DNA of 64,000 nucleotides from Syntrophomonas sp. DTU019 (GCA_913757435.1 CAJYDM010000004.1:1-64000); one strand, 5' to 3'. Counted from the stretch's first letter, positions 25,265 through 33,821 are shown. Notes: generated from the sequence alone by a model not told the origin. Numbers and translations: made by a program.

Positions 25265-28200
25265 TTACATATTAACAAATGAGAGACTCTGCGCCATTAG
25301 GCTGACTCCATTGCCACGCCGCTGCACCATGCCCCGTACCAATAGGGGTCCCTGCTGCTCCCCAAAAATAAAAGATCCATATTGAAAATACACTCGTTCA
25401 AATACCGTTACATCAAGGAGCCCGAACTCATCCTCCAGAGACAGGAATACGGTAATTTTGCCGCTGCGGGTGGGGGGGCGGTGGGGACGCAGCAACAGCC
25501 CGGCTGCAGTTATGCGGTCGCCGCTGGCCATCCGTTTGGCCTCACAGCTGGACTTGATGCCGCGCCGCTGCAGCTCCGGCCTATAAATGGCCATCACATG
25601 ATGTTCGGTATCTATTCCCAGGATGAGGCGCTCCCAGGCGGCCTTTTCTAATAGTGAAAAATCCTCCCCCTCCCCTGCCGGAGGGGCAAAAAGCTGGGCT
25701 GTGCCTTGTTCCCTACTGCGGCGCCATTCCAGCCAGCCCGGTAGTTCCAACAGCATCTGACGACGGTTCTTATGCAGGTTGTCCAAGGCTCCGCATTTGA
25801 TGAGATTTTCCGCGATATCCCGGTCAATACCGGTGCGGCTGATGAAATCGGGCAGGTCCTTATAAGGCCCTGGCTTGCGCCCGGCGATAATGGCTTGCAA
25901 GGCTTCCCGGCTGATGCCTTTAACCTGCTTGAGCCCGGTGCGGATGTGTTCGTTCCCGATAGCCTCAAAACCGGCCTGGCTGAGATTGACATCCGGGGGC
26001 AGTATGCTGATGCCGCGGCGGCGGGCCTCGTTGCAGAGTATGGCCGGAGGATAATAACCCAGCGGCTGGTTGTTTAACAAGGCCGTGAAATATTGGGCCG
26101 GATAGTGCTGGATCAGATAGGCGGTCTTGAAGCTGGTAGTGGCAAACGCGGCCGCATGGGCCTCGCAGAAGCCGTAGCTGGCATACCCGGCGATATAGGA
26201 GAAAATTTTTTCGGCCAGCTCGCTGTCAATGCCCCGCGACATTGCCCGGCTGATGAATTTTTCCCCGATCTCCTCCATGGCTTTGCGAGAGCGGGCATGA
26301 GTCATCACCCGGCGCAGCTGATCGGCCTCCCCCGGGGTGAAACCAGCGATAGCAATAGCGATCTCAATCACCTGCTCCTGAAACAAGACCACCCCGTAAG
26401 TCTTCTCCAGGATAGGCTTTAAGAGGGGGTGGAGGTATTCTACCTCTGCCCGGCCCTGGCGGCGGTCAATGTAGGGTTCCACCATATTGCCCTTGATGGG
26501 TCCGGGGCGTATCAAGGCCATGCTGGCCACCACATCCTCCATATGACTGGCCTCCAGGCGTGCCTGCAAGGCCCGCTGCGCCGGGCTTTCCAGTTGGAAA
26601 ACCCCGATGGTCTCACCCTGGCGGATCATGGCATAGCTGTCCGGGTCATCCATGGGGATACTGTCGTAATCGATCCCCTGGCCCTCCTCATTCAGGGAAG
26701 CCAGGGTATCCTGCACCACTGACAGCGTCCTTAAAGAGAGCAGATCCAGTTTGACCAGGCCCAATTCTTCCACATCATCTTTATCAAAATGACAAATTAC
26801 CGGACCCAGGGCCGATTTCTGCACAGGGGTCAACTGTTGCAGGGGGATATCACTGATCACCACTCCGCCCAAGTGCATTCCTAAGAATTTGGGGAAACCT
26901 GCGATCTTTTCACAGACATCCAGCAAAAACGCATAGCGCTCCTCATGCAACGGGCTGTCTTTCAATTCCGGCAAGAGGTCCATCATCTTGCGGATATTAT
27001 CCGCATGAGTATGGGGCAGTTTTTTGGCCATGGGACCTATTTCTTCCTCCGGGAAGCCCAGGGCTTTGCCCACCTCACGCAAAGCAGAACGCCCCTGAAA
27101 GGTGTTATAAGTGGCCACCCTGGCCACCCGTTCCTCCCCATAGCGCTGATAGACATAATCAATCACCTCATCACGGTGACGGTATTCGAAATCAATGTCA
27201 ATATCCGGCAGTCCCTGACGTTCCAGGCTCATGAAGCGCTCAAAAAGCAAACCTCTCTGCAGCGAATCCACCTCAGTGATGAACAGGCAATAGGCCACCA
27301 GTGAATCGGCCGCCGAACCCCGCCCGGCATAGCGGATGCCATGGCGGCGGGCAAAGCAGGCCAGATCCCAGACCACCAGGAAATACTCGGGGAAGCCCAG
27401 TTTTTCGATGATATCCAGTTCTGTCTCCAGGCGCTGTCTTATTTTTGAGCTTATCCTGTGATAGCGCTTTTCGGCCCCCGCAAAAGTCACCTGACGCAGC
27501 AAAGTGGCAGCCTTCTGCCCCGGTTTTAAATGGAAACAGGGAAAATGGATTTTGTCGAGTTCAAGTGCCGGTTCGCACCTCTCCGCAATCTGCAGGGTAT
27601 TCTGCAAGGCCTCGGGGCAGAATCGGAATAATTCTTCCATCTCAGGGGAGGATTTGAGATAGCTCTCCCCGTTTAAAGGCCGGGCAGGATGTATATCCTG
27701 CACCGTGCTCAGGGTGCGTATACAGGTAAGAATGTCATGCAGCACGAAATCCTCGCGGCTGGCGTAATGGACATTGTTGGTGGCCACCGGTTTTATGTCC
27801 ATGGCCCGGGCCAGTTCCAACAGGCTCTGATTTAGCAAATGATTGCCGGGCAAGAGGTTATCCTGCAGCTCGATATAGAAATTATCGCCCCACAGATCTT
27901 TATAGTGCGAAGCCAGTTCAGCAGCTTCGCGGCAGCGCCCCTGCAGAATCAGTGAGGCCAGTTCCCCGCGGCGGCAGCCCGACATGATAATGACTTCTTC
28001 CAATGTCAGGAGAGCTTCAAAACTGGCCCCCGGTTCCCCTCGAGGATTGTCCAGGTGGGCTCTGCTGACCAGGCGGCATAAAGAGGCATAGCCCCGCGGG
28101 TTTTTAGCCAGGAGAGTCAGATGGGTGCCATTATCGAGGGTGATCTCCACTCCCTGAATGGCCTTGATGCCTGCCGCCCGGGCGGCCTTCTGGAAGCGCA

Positions 28201-28339
28201 CCGCCCCGCTCATACAGTTATGATCAGTCAAGGCCAGGGCGGGCATATCAAAACTGGCTGCCCGGGCTACCAGTTCCTCAGCCGAACTGCCTCCATCCAG
28301 AAAAGAAAAAGGTCCGTGCACATGCAGATGAACAACCAT
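25265..28339 (-). CDS. dnaE: DNA polymerase III alpha subunit, DnaE (error-prone DnaE2-like)
   Basis: Family C DNA polymerase of 1024 residues, shorter than the about 1160 of replicative DnaE1. It has the PHP domain at the N-terminus (HLHVHGPFSFLDG), the catalytic aspartates in LPDIDIDFEYRHR (about 376), the palm-finger segment YASYGFCEAHAAAFATTSF (about 720), helix-hairpin-helix segments (EALQAIIAG) and a C-terminal OB fold (ITAAGLLLRPHRPPTRSG, ITVFLSLEDE). Its size and its place behind an ImuB-like gene and DUF6504 point to the error-prone translesion DnaE2 type. Its 3' end is duplicated downstream. A palindrome and an intron remnant now separate it from its presumed operon partners. Confidence 0.93.
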   Translation of the reverse strand: MVVHLHVHGPFSFLDGGSSAEELVARAASFDMPALALTDHNCMSGAVRFQKAARAAGIKAIQGVEITLDNGTHLTLLAKNPRGYASLCRLVSRAHLDNPRGEPGASFEALLTLEEVIIMSGCRRGELASLILQGRCREAAELASHYKDLWGDNFYIELQDNLLPGNHLLNQSLLELARAMDIKPVATNNVHYASREDFVLHDILTCIRTLSTVQDIHPARPLNGESYLKSSPEMEELFRFCPEALQNTLQIAERCEPALELDKIHFPCFHLKPGQKAATLLRQVTFAGAEKRYHRISSKIRQRLETELDIIEKLGFPEYFLVVWDLACFARRHGIRYAGRGSAADSLVAYCLFITEVDSLQRGLLFERFMSLERQGLPDIDIDFEYRHRDEVIDYVYQRYGEERVARVATYNTFQGRSALREVGKALGFPEEEIGPMAKKLPHTHADNIRKMMDLLPELKDSPLHEERYAFLLDVCEKIAGFPKFLGMHLGGVVISDIPLQQLTPVQKSALGPVICHFDKDDVEELGLVKLDLLSLRTLSVVQDTLASLNEEGQGIDYDSIPMDDPDSYAMIRQGETIGVFQLESPAQRALQARLEASHMEDVVASMALIRPGPIKGNMVEPYIDRRQGRAEVEYLHPLLKPILEKTYGVVLFQEQVIEIAIAIAGFTPGEADQLRRVMTHARSRKAMEEIGEKFISRAMSRGIDSELAEKIFSYIAGYASYGFCEAHAAAFATTSFKTAYLIQHYPAQYFTALLNNQPLGYYPPAILCNEARRRGISILPPDVNLSQAGFEAIGNEHIRTGLKQVKGISREALQAIIAGRKPGPYKDLPDFISRTGIDRDIAENLIKCGALDNLHKNRRQMLLELPGWLEWRRSREQGTAQLFAPPAGEGEDFSLLEKAAWERLILGIDTEHHVMAIYRPELQRRGIKSSCEAKRMASGDRITAAGLLLRPHRPPTRSGKITVFLSLEDEFGLLDVTVFERVYFQYGSFIFGEQQGPLLVRGMVQRRGNGVSLMAQSLSFVNM

Positions 28340-28354
28340 ATCCTCACCTCAAAA

Positions 28355-28392
28355 TGACACATGGGGACGAATGACACATTTATCTGTGTCAT
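28355..28392. repeat. GGGGACG palindrome upstream of dnaE
   Basis: TGACACATGGGGACGA (28355-28370) followed by the hairpin ATGACACA/TGTGTCAT (28371-28378 and 28385-28392). It sits between the dnaE start and the truncated end of the group II intron remnant. Confidence 0.75.
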
Positions 28393-28394
28393 TT

Positions 28395-28835
28395 TCACCC
28401 CTTTTTACCCCTCCAACCAATAAATGCGGGAGACTTCCCTTGTGGTCGAAATCCATAGGAGAAACCCATGAAGTCCTGTTCATAGATGGCGTTTAGTATC
28501 TGTGCTGCTACTGCCTGTACAAGTTTGTCTTCATAGGCGGGTATTCCGAGCGGACGCGTTTTGTCTGTTCCTGGCTTGGGGATGCGAACCCGCCTGACCT
28601 CTTGCGGTTTGTAGGCTTGTTTCTTCATTCTTGACACCAGGTTTTTGATGTTTTCTTCCAGGTTTTCGCCGTAGTCTTTTCTGGTTACCCCATCCACTCC
28701 TGGTGCTTTTCGTGCTGCCATCTGGTTATGTGCAGCACTTAGCGTATCCTCGTTGATGAGATGGATTAGGGTCATGAATTTGTACTTGGGATTTTCTCTT
28801 GCTCGTTCGGCTATCCTTGCCAGTTGCGTTTCCAC
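28395..28835 (-). pseudogene. ltrA: Truncated group II intron reverse transcriptase (N-terminal part)
   Basis: Starts at GTG 28835 with GGAGAGGAG upstream. The 146 residues cover RT0-RT2: FMTLIHLINEDTL, ARKAPGVDGVTRKDY, KPGTDKTRPLGIPAYEDKLV and FMGFSYGFRPQGKS, then an abrupt unrelated tail. The catalytic YADD block, maturase (X) and endonuclease domains are missing, and domains V-VI of the RNA are not present downstream. The remnant is therefore inactive. The deletion joins directly to the palindrome before dnaE. Confidence 0.88.
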
Positions 28836-29340
28836 TGTCTTCTCCTCTCCAGTAGGACAATGTTTCCTTGACTAAGGGCTATAATACGTTGCCGCCTTTC
28901 CTCCCCAGGCATTACCCTGTTCATCAGTACTATGCAGCAATCCGACTCCCTGACAGACTTTTGGCTCCCTTGCTTTGTATTGCTTGTCGGCCATACTCCC
29001 CTGCGGAAGAACTGTCAGGGTCTCCCGAGTTACCGTGACTTAACAATGTGTAACGTGCCAAGGTCTCTGACCCCGGAGGAGCCTCAGCGTTCTCGCCCTA
29101 TCGACCGCTGAGGTGTTGCCTTCTGCTGGACGTACGGCATCGGCCTCCTCATCCACACACATTTCGGGGCTCATTCCCTTCAGCCTCTGGCTTTCGGCCC
29201 ATTACCTCGCCTGCCTACGCTTAAACGCTTCTGTTGCCAGTTGCGCTCCAAGGCTGGCTACGAGTGGTTGGCTAGTCCTTTCTCGGTGGGCTTCTCACCC
29301 ACTATATGTCACGACCTTGCTCGGTCGCTCGCGTCCCCCT
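28836..29340 (-). mobile_element. 5' part of a group II intron RNA
   Basis: Read on the minus strand this is GC-rich structured RNA that begins near GCGAGCGACCGAGCAAGGTC and leads into the reverse-transcriptase start. The layout (long 5' RNA, then the RT gene in the same direction) is that of a group II intron. The 5' boundary adjoins CACAGGGGGACGC (29328-29341), a half-palindrome of the GGGGACG family. The remaining 3' half of the intron is deleted. Confidence 0.65.
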
Positions 29341-29345
29341 GTGTC

Positions 29346-29588
29346 CTAATCGTAAATCCTGTACAAAAACCATTGCTTCAAAGTGAGGTCACAGTAAATC
29401 TCACGTATGCCTCCGTCCTGACACAACACCCGAAAGAAAGCCTTCTCACTCTCTCCTTCCCACCAGCAACCGGTGTCCCGCCAGCGTTCCAGAATTTTTT
29501 CCACTGCCAGAACATAGCCGCCGTAACGGATTGCAACCGGAGCCCCTTTACGGCATCGCACCCCGATAGAAATCGGCTTTACTCCCAT
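29346..29588 (-). CDS. DUF6504-like protein of the ImuB cassette
   Basis: An 80-residue protein starting at ATG 29588, with GGAGGTG five bases upstream and one base shared with the ImuB stop (TGATG). The sequence (PISIGVRCRKGAPVAIRYGG, then WRDTGCWWEGESEKAFFRV) is like the small DUF6504 family that accompanies ImuB/DnaE2 in many bacteria. It is proposed to act in the mutasome, but no biochemical role is established. Its operon continuity with dnaE is broken by the intron remnant. Confidence 0.8.
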   Translation of the reverse strand: MGVKPISIGVRCRKGAPVAIRYGGYVLAVEKILERWRDTGCWWEGESEKAFFRVLCQDGGIREIYCDLTLKQWFLYRIYD

Positions 29589-30679
29589 CACTGCACCTCC
29601 GCCTTGCCCTTCAAAGCTTTATGATCTGCCGGAAAGCGCCACGGATCCCACAGAGCCAAAACCTGTTCGCGGCGTTCCACCTCTGCAGGGCCCAGCCTGA
29701 TCTGCCCTGGAAAGCGCGCCTCCAGGCTATGCAAGGCGTCCTCCAAATAGGAGTTATGACGCTCCCGCTCACCAACCGGTAAGGTGAACAAATCCTGCTC
29801 CTGCCAGTTTAAGACCGCCACTTCCTCCAAGACCACCCTCCCCTGCCAGCTCCCTTGAAAAGGGGGCAACTGCCGCCACAACCCCAGGAGGATATTATTC
29901 AGGCGGCGGGACTCAAAACAAGGCTGGCTCAAGCGGCGTTCCCGGATCATATTCTGATACCCGAAAATCTCTAAGCGCACCCGCGAGGCTCCGGCTCCAC
30001 GCTCCCCTAAGAGCCCTGCCAAAGTCTGCGCCGCCAGGCTCAAGTGCTGCCCGATTCGCTCCATGCCCTCTTCTTCACCAGCGCTGCCCAATGGCACCGC
30101 CAGGCGCCGGGGCGGATACAACCCCACTACCGGGGTATCGTCCAAACCCTGGCTGGTTCTGGCCAGGAGATCCGCTCTCTTGCCTACCAATAGGGCCAGG
30201 CGCTGACGGGGCAGCCGGGCTATTTCTCCCACGGTACTAAAGGCTGCCCGGGCCAATTTCTTGACCTCTTGCGGCTTTAAGGGCGGAAATTGCTTAAGGG
30301 GCAATTGGCTGAGGAAATCCGCTTCACAACCGGCTATCACCTCAGTGATTGCGGCCCGGGAAGTGTTATGCCAACGGCACGCCCCTTTAGGGCTTTTAGA
30401 ACCCAGGTCAGCTTGCACGGCGACGAAGGCCAGCAGACGCGAGCTGGCCCAGCCTATCATTAATTCTCCCACCAGCGAGGCTATTTTCTCGGCCAGATCC
30501 CCAACAATCTGGTTAGCTGACCCGCAGCCGCTGATATCCAGATATACGCTGCCATCTTGCTGCGGTTCCACCAGCGGCGTGCAGTGGCTGCAGATTTCCA
30601 GCCCGGCTTCGCCAATCCCTGTATTGACAGCTTTAATAAAAACAATATTTCGCACAACATCATCCGCCTGTTCAAACAA
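29588..30679 (-). CDS. imuB: ImuB-like Y-family DNA polymerase homologue, catalytically inactive
   Basis: Relative of Y-family polymerases that serves as a hub for error-prone DnaE2. The 363 residues include a palm remnant SVYLDISGCGSANQIVGDLA (about 44), a thumb/HhH part VKKLARAAFSTVGEIARLPRQ and a little-finger-like domain with the family's RRL and PPRRLAVPL motifs. The N-terminal strand carrying the catalytic D-x-D-x-F is absent, about 55 residues short of DinB, and the second carboxylate pair is also not conserved. The start is uncertain: TTG 30679 lacks a Shine-Dalgarno; GTG 30655 with AGGCGG upstream is an alternative. A LexA box overlies its promoter. Confidence 0.8.
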   Translation of the reverse strand: MFEQADDVVRNIVFIKAVNTGIGEAGLEICSHCTPLVEPQQDGSVYLDISGCGSANQIVGDLAEKIASLVGELMIGWASSRLLAFVAVQADLGSKSPKGACRWHNTSRAAITEVIAGCEADFLSQLPLKQFPPLKPQEVKKLARAAFSTVGEIARLPRQRLALLVGKRADLLARTSQGLDDTPVVGLYPPRRLAVPLGSAGEEEGMERIGQHLSLAAQTLAGLLGERGAGASRVRLEIFGYQNMIRERRLSQPCFESRRLNNILLGLWRQLPPFQGSWQGRVVLEEVAVLNWQEQDLFTLPVGERERHNSYLEDALHSLEARFPGQIRLGPAEVERREQVLALWDPWRFPADHKALKGKAEVQ

Positions 30680-30704
30680 TGTTTAGTATAAACATACTAT
30701 AATA

Positions 30705-30717
30705 GAACACTTGTTCG
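30705..30717. promoter_or_regulatory. LexA (SOS) box between imuB and a divergent small gene
   Basis: GAACACTTGTTCG, on the minus strand CGAACAAGTGTTC, matches the Gram-positive LexA/DinR operator CGAACNNNNGTTC. It adjoins TTGACC (30717-30722), a -35 for imuB whose -10 may be TAGTAT (30694-30699) at 17 bases. On the plus strand it lies directly after TATAAT (30698-30703). One LexA dimer could thus repress both directions. Confidence 0.8.
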
Positions 30718-30749
30718 GTCAACAGGAAAGCCTTGGAGGAAGGTGCTAA

Positions 30750-30857
30750 ATGATGACTGAATTGCTGTCCTATCTGATATATCTGGCTGAGAAAAGTGGT
30801 CTGTTGAGCTTTACGGCCTCCTTAATGCTGGAAAACCAATCCATGCTGCGTGTTTAG
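30750..30857 (+). CDS. Possible SOS-controlled 35-residue protein
   Basis: ATG 30750 follows TTGGAGGAAGGTGCTAA, a strong Shine-Dalgarno (GGAGG, then AGGTG). The product starts MMTELLSYLIYLAEKSGLLS and ends LENQSMLRV; it is amphipathic, with a hydrophobic N-terminal half. It diverges from imuB and shares the LexA box region. Small SOS-induced peptides that halt division or damage membranes (for example YneA or TisB) are known elsewhere, but no sequence similarity is claimed. The reading frame is short, so this may be a chance frame. Confidence 0.45.
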   Translation: MMTELLSYLIYLAEKSGLLSFTASLMLENQSMLRV

Positions 30858-30932
30858 AAAAGTCGGATTTAAGTTCAATACCGAGAAGGCGGAATTGTTG
30901 AATTAAATAAAATCTTTAGTCGGGATAAGATC

Positions 30933-31014
30933 CTAAGACTTGTCACATTAGACTATCTCGGCAATACTGGTTTGATGCGGTATACGCCGACAATTCTAAG
31001 ACTTGTCACATTAG
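30933..31014. repeat. 19-bp direct repeat pair
   Basis: CTAAGACTTGTCACATTAG occurs at 30933-30951 and again at 30996-31014, with extended similarity on both sides (GACTATC/TCTGTC). Multiple short repeats containing TGTCACATTAG are typical of some insertion-sequence ends; no transposase gene is nearby, so this may be a relic. Confidence 0.5.
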
Positions 31015-31036
31015 TCTGTCACCACAAAAAAAGGGC

Positions 31037-31069
31037 AAAAAAATACCCGCCTAGGTTTTAAGCGGGTTT
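31037..31069 (-). terminator. Rho-independent terminator after the MORN gene
   Basis: ACCCGC (31045-31050) pairs with GCGGGT (31062-31067). On the minus strand the stem is followed by ATTTTTTTGCCC. It lies 55 bases past the MORN gene stop. Confidence 0.8.
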
Positions 31070-31123
31070 AGAGAGAAATATTGTGAAGGGGTGGGGGTAG
31101 CTATTTAATAGAGTTTACTATTT

Positions 31124-31447
31124 TTAGGGAGTTAAGTAGGCCTCGGGATAATTAATAGGTTTATCCTTGGACCATTCTCCTTCATAGGCCAGTTCGCCGG
31201 TGGTGTAGTATGATTTGCCATAACCACTGCGCAACCCGTTCTCCCAGTTACCTTCATATCTCAAAGTGCCATCGGGATAGAATTCCTTTCCATACCCGGA
31301 ACGCTTACCTTCTTCCCAATTTCCTTCATAACGTCCTCCACTTCGATAATAAGCACAGCCCTTGCCATGTGGCTTTCGGTCCTTGACCTCTCCTTCGTAA
31401 TTAGCAATCAAGGCGTTTTTTAGAACCAGGTCATCAATCCGCGCCAA
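31124..31447 (-). CDS. MORN-repeat protein
   Basis: The start is TTG 31447, seven bases after GGAGG; no in-frame ATG is available. The 107 residues contain three MORN repeats of about 23 residues: YEGEVKDRKPHGKGCAYY, YEGNWEEGKRSGYGKEFY and YEGNWENGLRSGYGKSYY, then a partial YEGEWSKDKPIN. MORN repeats form antiparallel beta hairpins used for protein or lipid contacts. There is no signal peptide or enzyme domain. It is monocistronic with a clear terminator. Function not known. Confidence 0.85.
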   Translation of the reverse strand: MARIDDLVLKNALIANYEGEVKDRKPHGKGCAYYRSGGRYEGNWEEGKRSGYGKEFYPDGTLRYEGNWENGLRSGYGKSYYTTGELAYEGEWSKDKPINYPEAYLTP

Positions 31448-31567
31448 GCATGCTCCTCCTCTCGATAGGCCTTGCCATAATTCCGCTCTATTACTCCTTT
31501 TTACTAGCAGGCCCTTTTTCTAGTTCTGCCGGTGTTTCTTAGAACCCGGCAGGTTCTTTTAATTTAT

Positions 31568-31774
31568 CTATACGTATTTTAATAACTCCTCCTGGCGCTT
31601 AACATGCCATTTTATGGCCTTTCTATAGGTGATTTGATGACATCCAGCCTTCTTGGGGACAATCATCCAGCTGTCTTGATCCTCGGCCGAGGAAGCGGAT
31701 GCGTTTCCGCTCATTTCCACACCCGCAAGAGACGCCAACCTGATTGCCTGGTTGTCTTTACTCTGCGGGATCAT
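31568..31774 (-). CDS. Hypothetical small protein (68 residues)
   Basis: An open frame starting at ATG 31774 encodes a product with a mostly helical C-terminus (ITYRKAIKWHVKRQEELLKY). The nearest GGGGAGG is about 40 bases upstream, so initiation is not well supported. No family was recognised. The sequence looks like a genuine small protein but the evidence is thin. Confidence 0.3.
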   Translation of the reverse strand: MIPQSKDNQAIRLASLAGVEMSGNASASSAEDQDSWMIVPKKAGCHQITYRKAIKWHVKRQEELLKYV

Positions 31775-32060
31775 CCCTGCCGTGACGAATCTTCATCTCC
31801 TGGCTTCAACCTCCCCGAAAAGATTACTACAATGCAACTGGTTCTGATCAATTATATAAGCAATCTTTGTGCCAATTTATCGATTTGAGAGTTATAAAAA
31901 TTATAAAACCGCCCCGAGGGGCGATTTTAAGGCATTTATTAATTTGGTATACCAACTATCGGCCTAGCAATTTGTTCTGTAATATGTTGTGGTATTGCTG
32001 TAGCACTATGTTGCATAATGTTGTTTATCGCAACAATATGCAACAGTTTGTGAGGCTGTT
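31775..32060. other. Region between the small open frame and the sigma-54 activator gene
   Basis: Contains GCCCCGAGGGGC (31910-31921, in CCGCCCCGAGGGGCGATTTTAAGG), a short GC-rich palindrome followed by T-rich sequence that could terminate a plus-strand transcript, and AT-rich DNA with several TTGT/ACAA repeats near 31980-32040. No gene is supported. Confidence 0.35.
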
Positions 32061-33812
32061 TTATGAATTGGATTGTATACTATATTGGCGCATTTTCCTA
32101 TAAATGGTACTGCGATCATAGCCCAACTCCCGAGCAACCTGGCTGACATTGCCCTGGTATTTGTCCAGGAGAGCTACGATATTCTGTTTTTCCTGTTCAG
32201 CCCGTTGCTTTTTGCTGTTCTGCCGGGCTTCAAAAATGGTGGTTTCCGTTTTAGCCCCCCGATTGAAGTGACTGCCATTAAAATCAGTTTTTCTAATTTC
32301 TGGAGGCAGGTGCTCAACACTCAGGTTGGGACCTCCGGCAATATTGACCATTCGCTCCACTACGTTCTGCAGTTCGCGGATGTTGCCCGGCCAGTGATAA
32401 TTTTGCAGAGGCTTCATCAGGCTCTCTTCATCATAGTAGAACTGGCGGCCGGTCTTAGCCTGGATGGATTTCAGGAAATAATCGAACAACAGTGAGATAT
32501 CCTTGATGCGCGACCGCAAGGGGGGAATCTGTATGGAGATGACGTTGAGGCGGTAGAAGAGGTCAGCCCTGAAGCTGCCCATTTCCACCTCTTCCCACAG
32601 GTTCTTATTGGTGGCGCAGATCACCCGCACGTCGATGGGGATCAGTTTGCTGCCCCCTATGCGGGTGATGGATTTCTCCTGTAAAACCCGCAGCAATGTA
32701 ACCTGCTGCTCTAGGGGCATGTCGCCGATCTCATCCAGGAACAGGGTGCCACCGTTGGCCAGTTCAAATTTGCCGGGGCTGCCCCCTTTTCTGGCGCCGG
32801 TAAAAGCACCTTCAGTATAGCCAAACAGTTCACTGCCCACCAGCTCACGGGGTATGGCACCGCAGTTCACAGCGATAAAGGGTCCACTGCGGCGGCTGCC
32901 CTGGTTGTGAATGGCCTGGGCAAAAACCTCTTTACCGGTGCCACTCTCACCTTCCAGGAGCACGTTGCTGGTGCTCCCGGCAGCCTGGGCGGCCAGGCGG
33001 ATGGTCTCCAGAACGTTGTCGCTCACTGTCACTATATCCTCGAACTGAAAACTAGCCCGGTTGCCGGTGAAGCGGTGCACCAGGTTATGGATGTTCTCGA
33101 TAGGGCGCATGAACAGTATCCCGCCACTGAGCTGGTTGTTTTCATCCCTAACCGGGTTACCAGTCAGGGTCAGTTGGATGTTCTTGTTGCCGCTCTCTAC
33201 AAATACCTCAATGTCGCTGTAAGGCTTACCGCGCCGTAGCAGTTCATTGGTGTAGGGGGTTTTAATGCCCAGTACCTGACCTAGTGGTTTACCTTTCATT
33301 TCAGCCGCATTTTTGTTGAGGATCCTCTCCGCAGCTAAATTGACCTCATTGATATTGCCCTCGGAATCGAGGATCATGACCCCATCGGTTATGTGCATGA
33401 ATATGTTGGTGAACATGCGTGTAAGCCAGCTTAAATGGTCTTTCTTGGATAATATCTCCAAGAGGTGGGTTATATCTCGGATTGAGCACAGAAAGTACAA
33501 TTGCTCCTGATAACGCACCGGCTGCAGGTTCATTTCCACTGGAATATCCTGTCCGGCACGGTCATGCTGCAGCATCTCCACCAAGGCCCCGCCCTTCTTA
33601 GCCTTTTTGAAATTCTCAAGTAGCAGGCCGTGCAGGTAAGCAGGGGTCAGTTTGAAAATATCCATTTCCAACAGTTCTTCCCTATCGTATCCGTAGGCAT
33701 TACAAGCAGCCGGATTGGCCTCCACGATTTGGCCGTCCGGCTTGACTATCAATGCTATATCGGGAATATACTCGAAGAAAAACTTACCCGGCAACAACGA
33801 GCGTTCGGGCAC
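32061..33812 (-). CDS. PAS-domain sigma-54-dependent transcriptional activator
   Basis: Enhancer-binding protein that activates RNA polymerase carrying sigma-54. Two PAS domains (about 10-120 and 130-240; IALIVKPDGQIVEANPAAC, GVMILDSEGNINEVN) sense a small molecule or redox state. The AAA+ core has Walker A EGESGTGKE (about 285), the sigma-54-contacting GAFTGA (about 337) and Walker B GGTLFLDEIGDM. A Fis-type HTH ends the protein (NVSQVARELGYDRSTIYRKM). The start is GTG 33812, with AGGGG eight bases upstream; an in-frame GTG three codons earlier is less well placed. No target promoter was located nearby. Confidence 0.92.
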   Translation of the reverse strand: MPERSLLPGKFFFEYIPDIALIVKPDGQIVEANPAACNAYGYDREELLEMDIFKLTPAYLHGLLLENFKKAKKGGALVEMLQHDRAGQDIPVEMNLQPVRYQEQLYFLCSIRDITHLLEILSKKDHLSWLTRMFTNIFMHITDGVMILDSEGNINEVNLAAERILNKNAAEMKGKPLGQVLGIKTPYTNELLRRGKPYSDIEVFVESGNKNIQLTLTGNPVRDENNQLSGGILFMRPIENIHNLVHRFTGNRASFQFEDIVTVSDNVLETIRLAAQAAGSTSNVLLEGESGTGKEVFAQAIHNQGSRRSGPFIAVNCGAIPRELVGSELFGYTEGAFTGARKGGSPGKFELANGGTLFLDEIGDMPLEQQVTLLRVLQEKSITRIGGSKLIPIDVRVICATNKNLWEEVEMGSFRADLFYRLNVISIQIPPLRSRIKDISLLFDYFLKSIQAKTGRQFYYDEESLMKPLQNYHWPGNIRELQNVVERMVNIAGGPNLSVEHLPPEIRKTDFNGSHFNRGAKTETTIFEARQNSKKQRAEQEKQNIVALLDKYQGNVSQVARELGYDRSTIYRKMRQYSIQSNS

Positions 33813-33821
33813 TATCTTCAC

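Noticed and set aside
29113-29624. Plus-strand frames resembling annotated hypothetical proteins
   Set aside because: They are the complement of the group II intron RNA and the ImuB cassette; such frames are common false genes.
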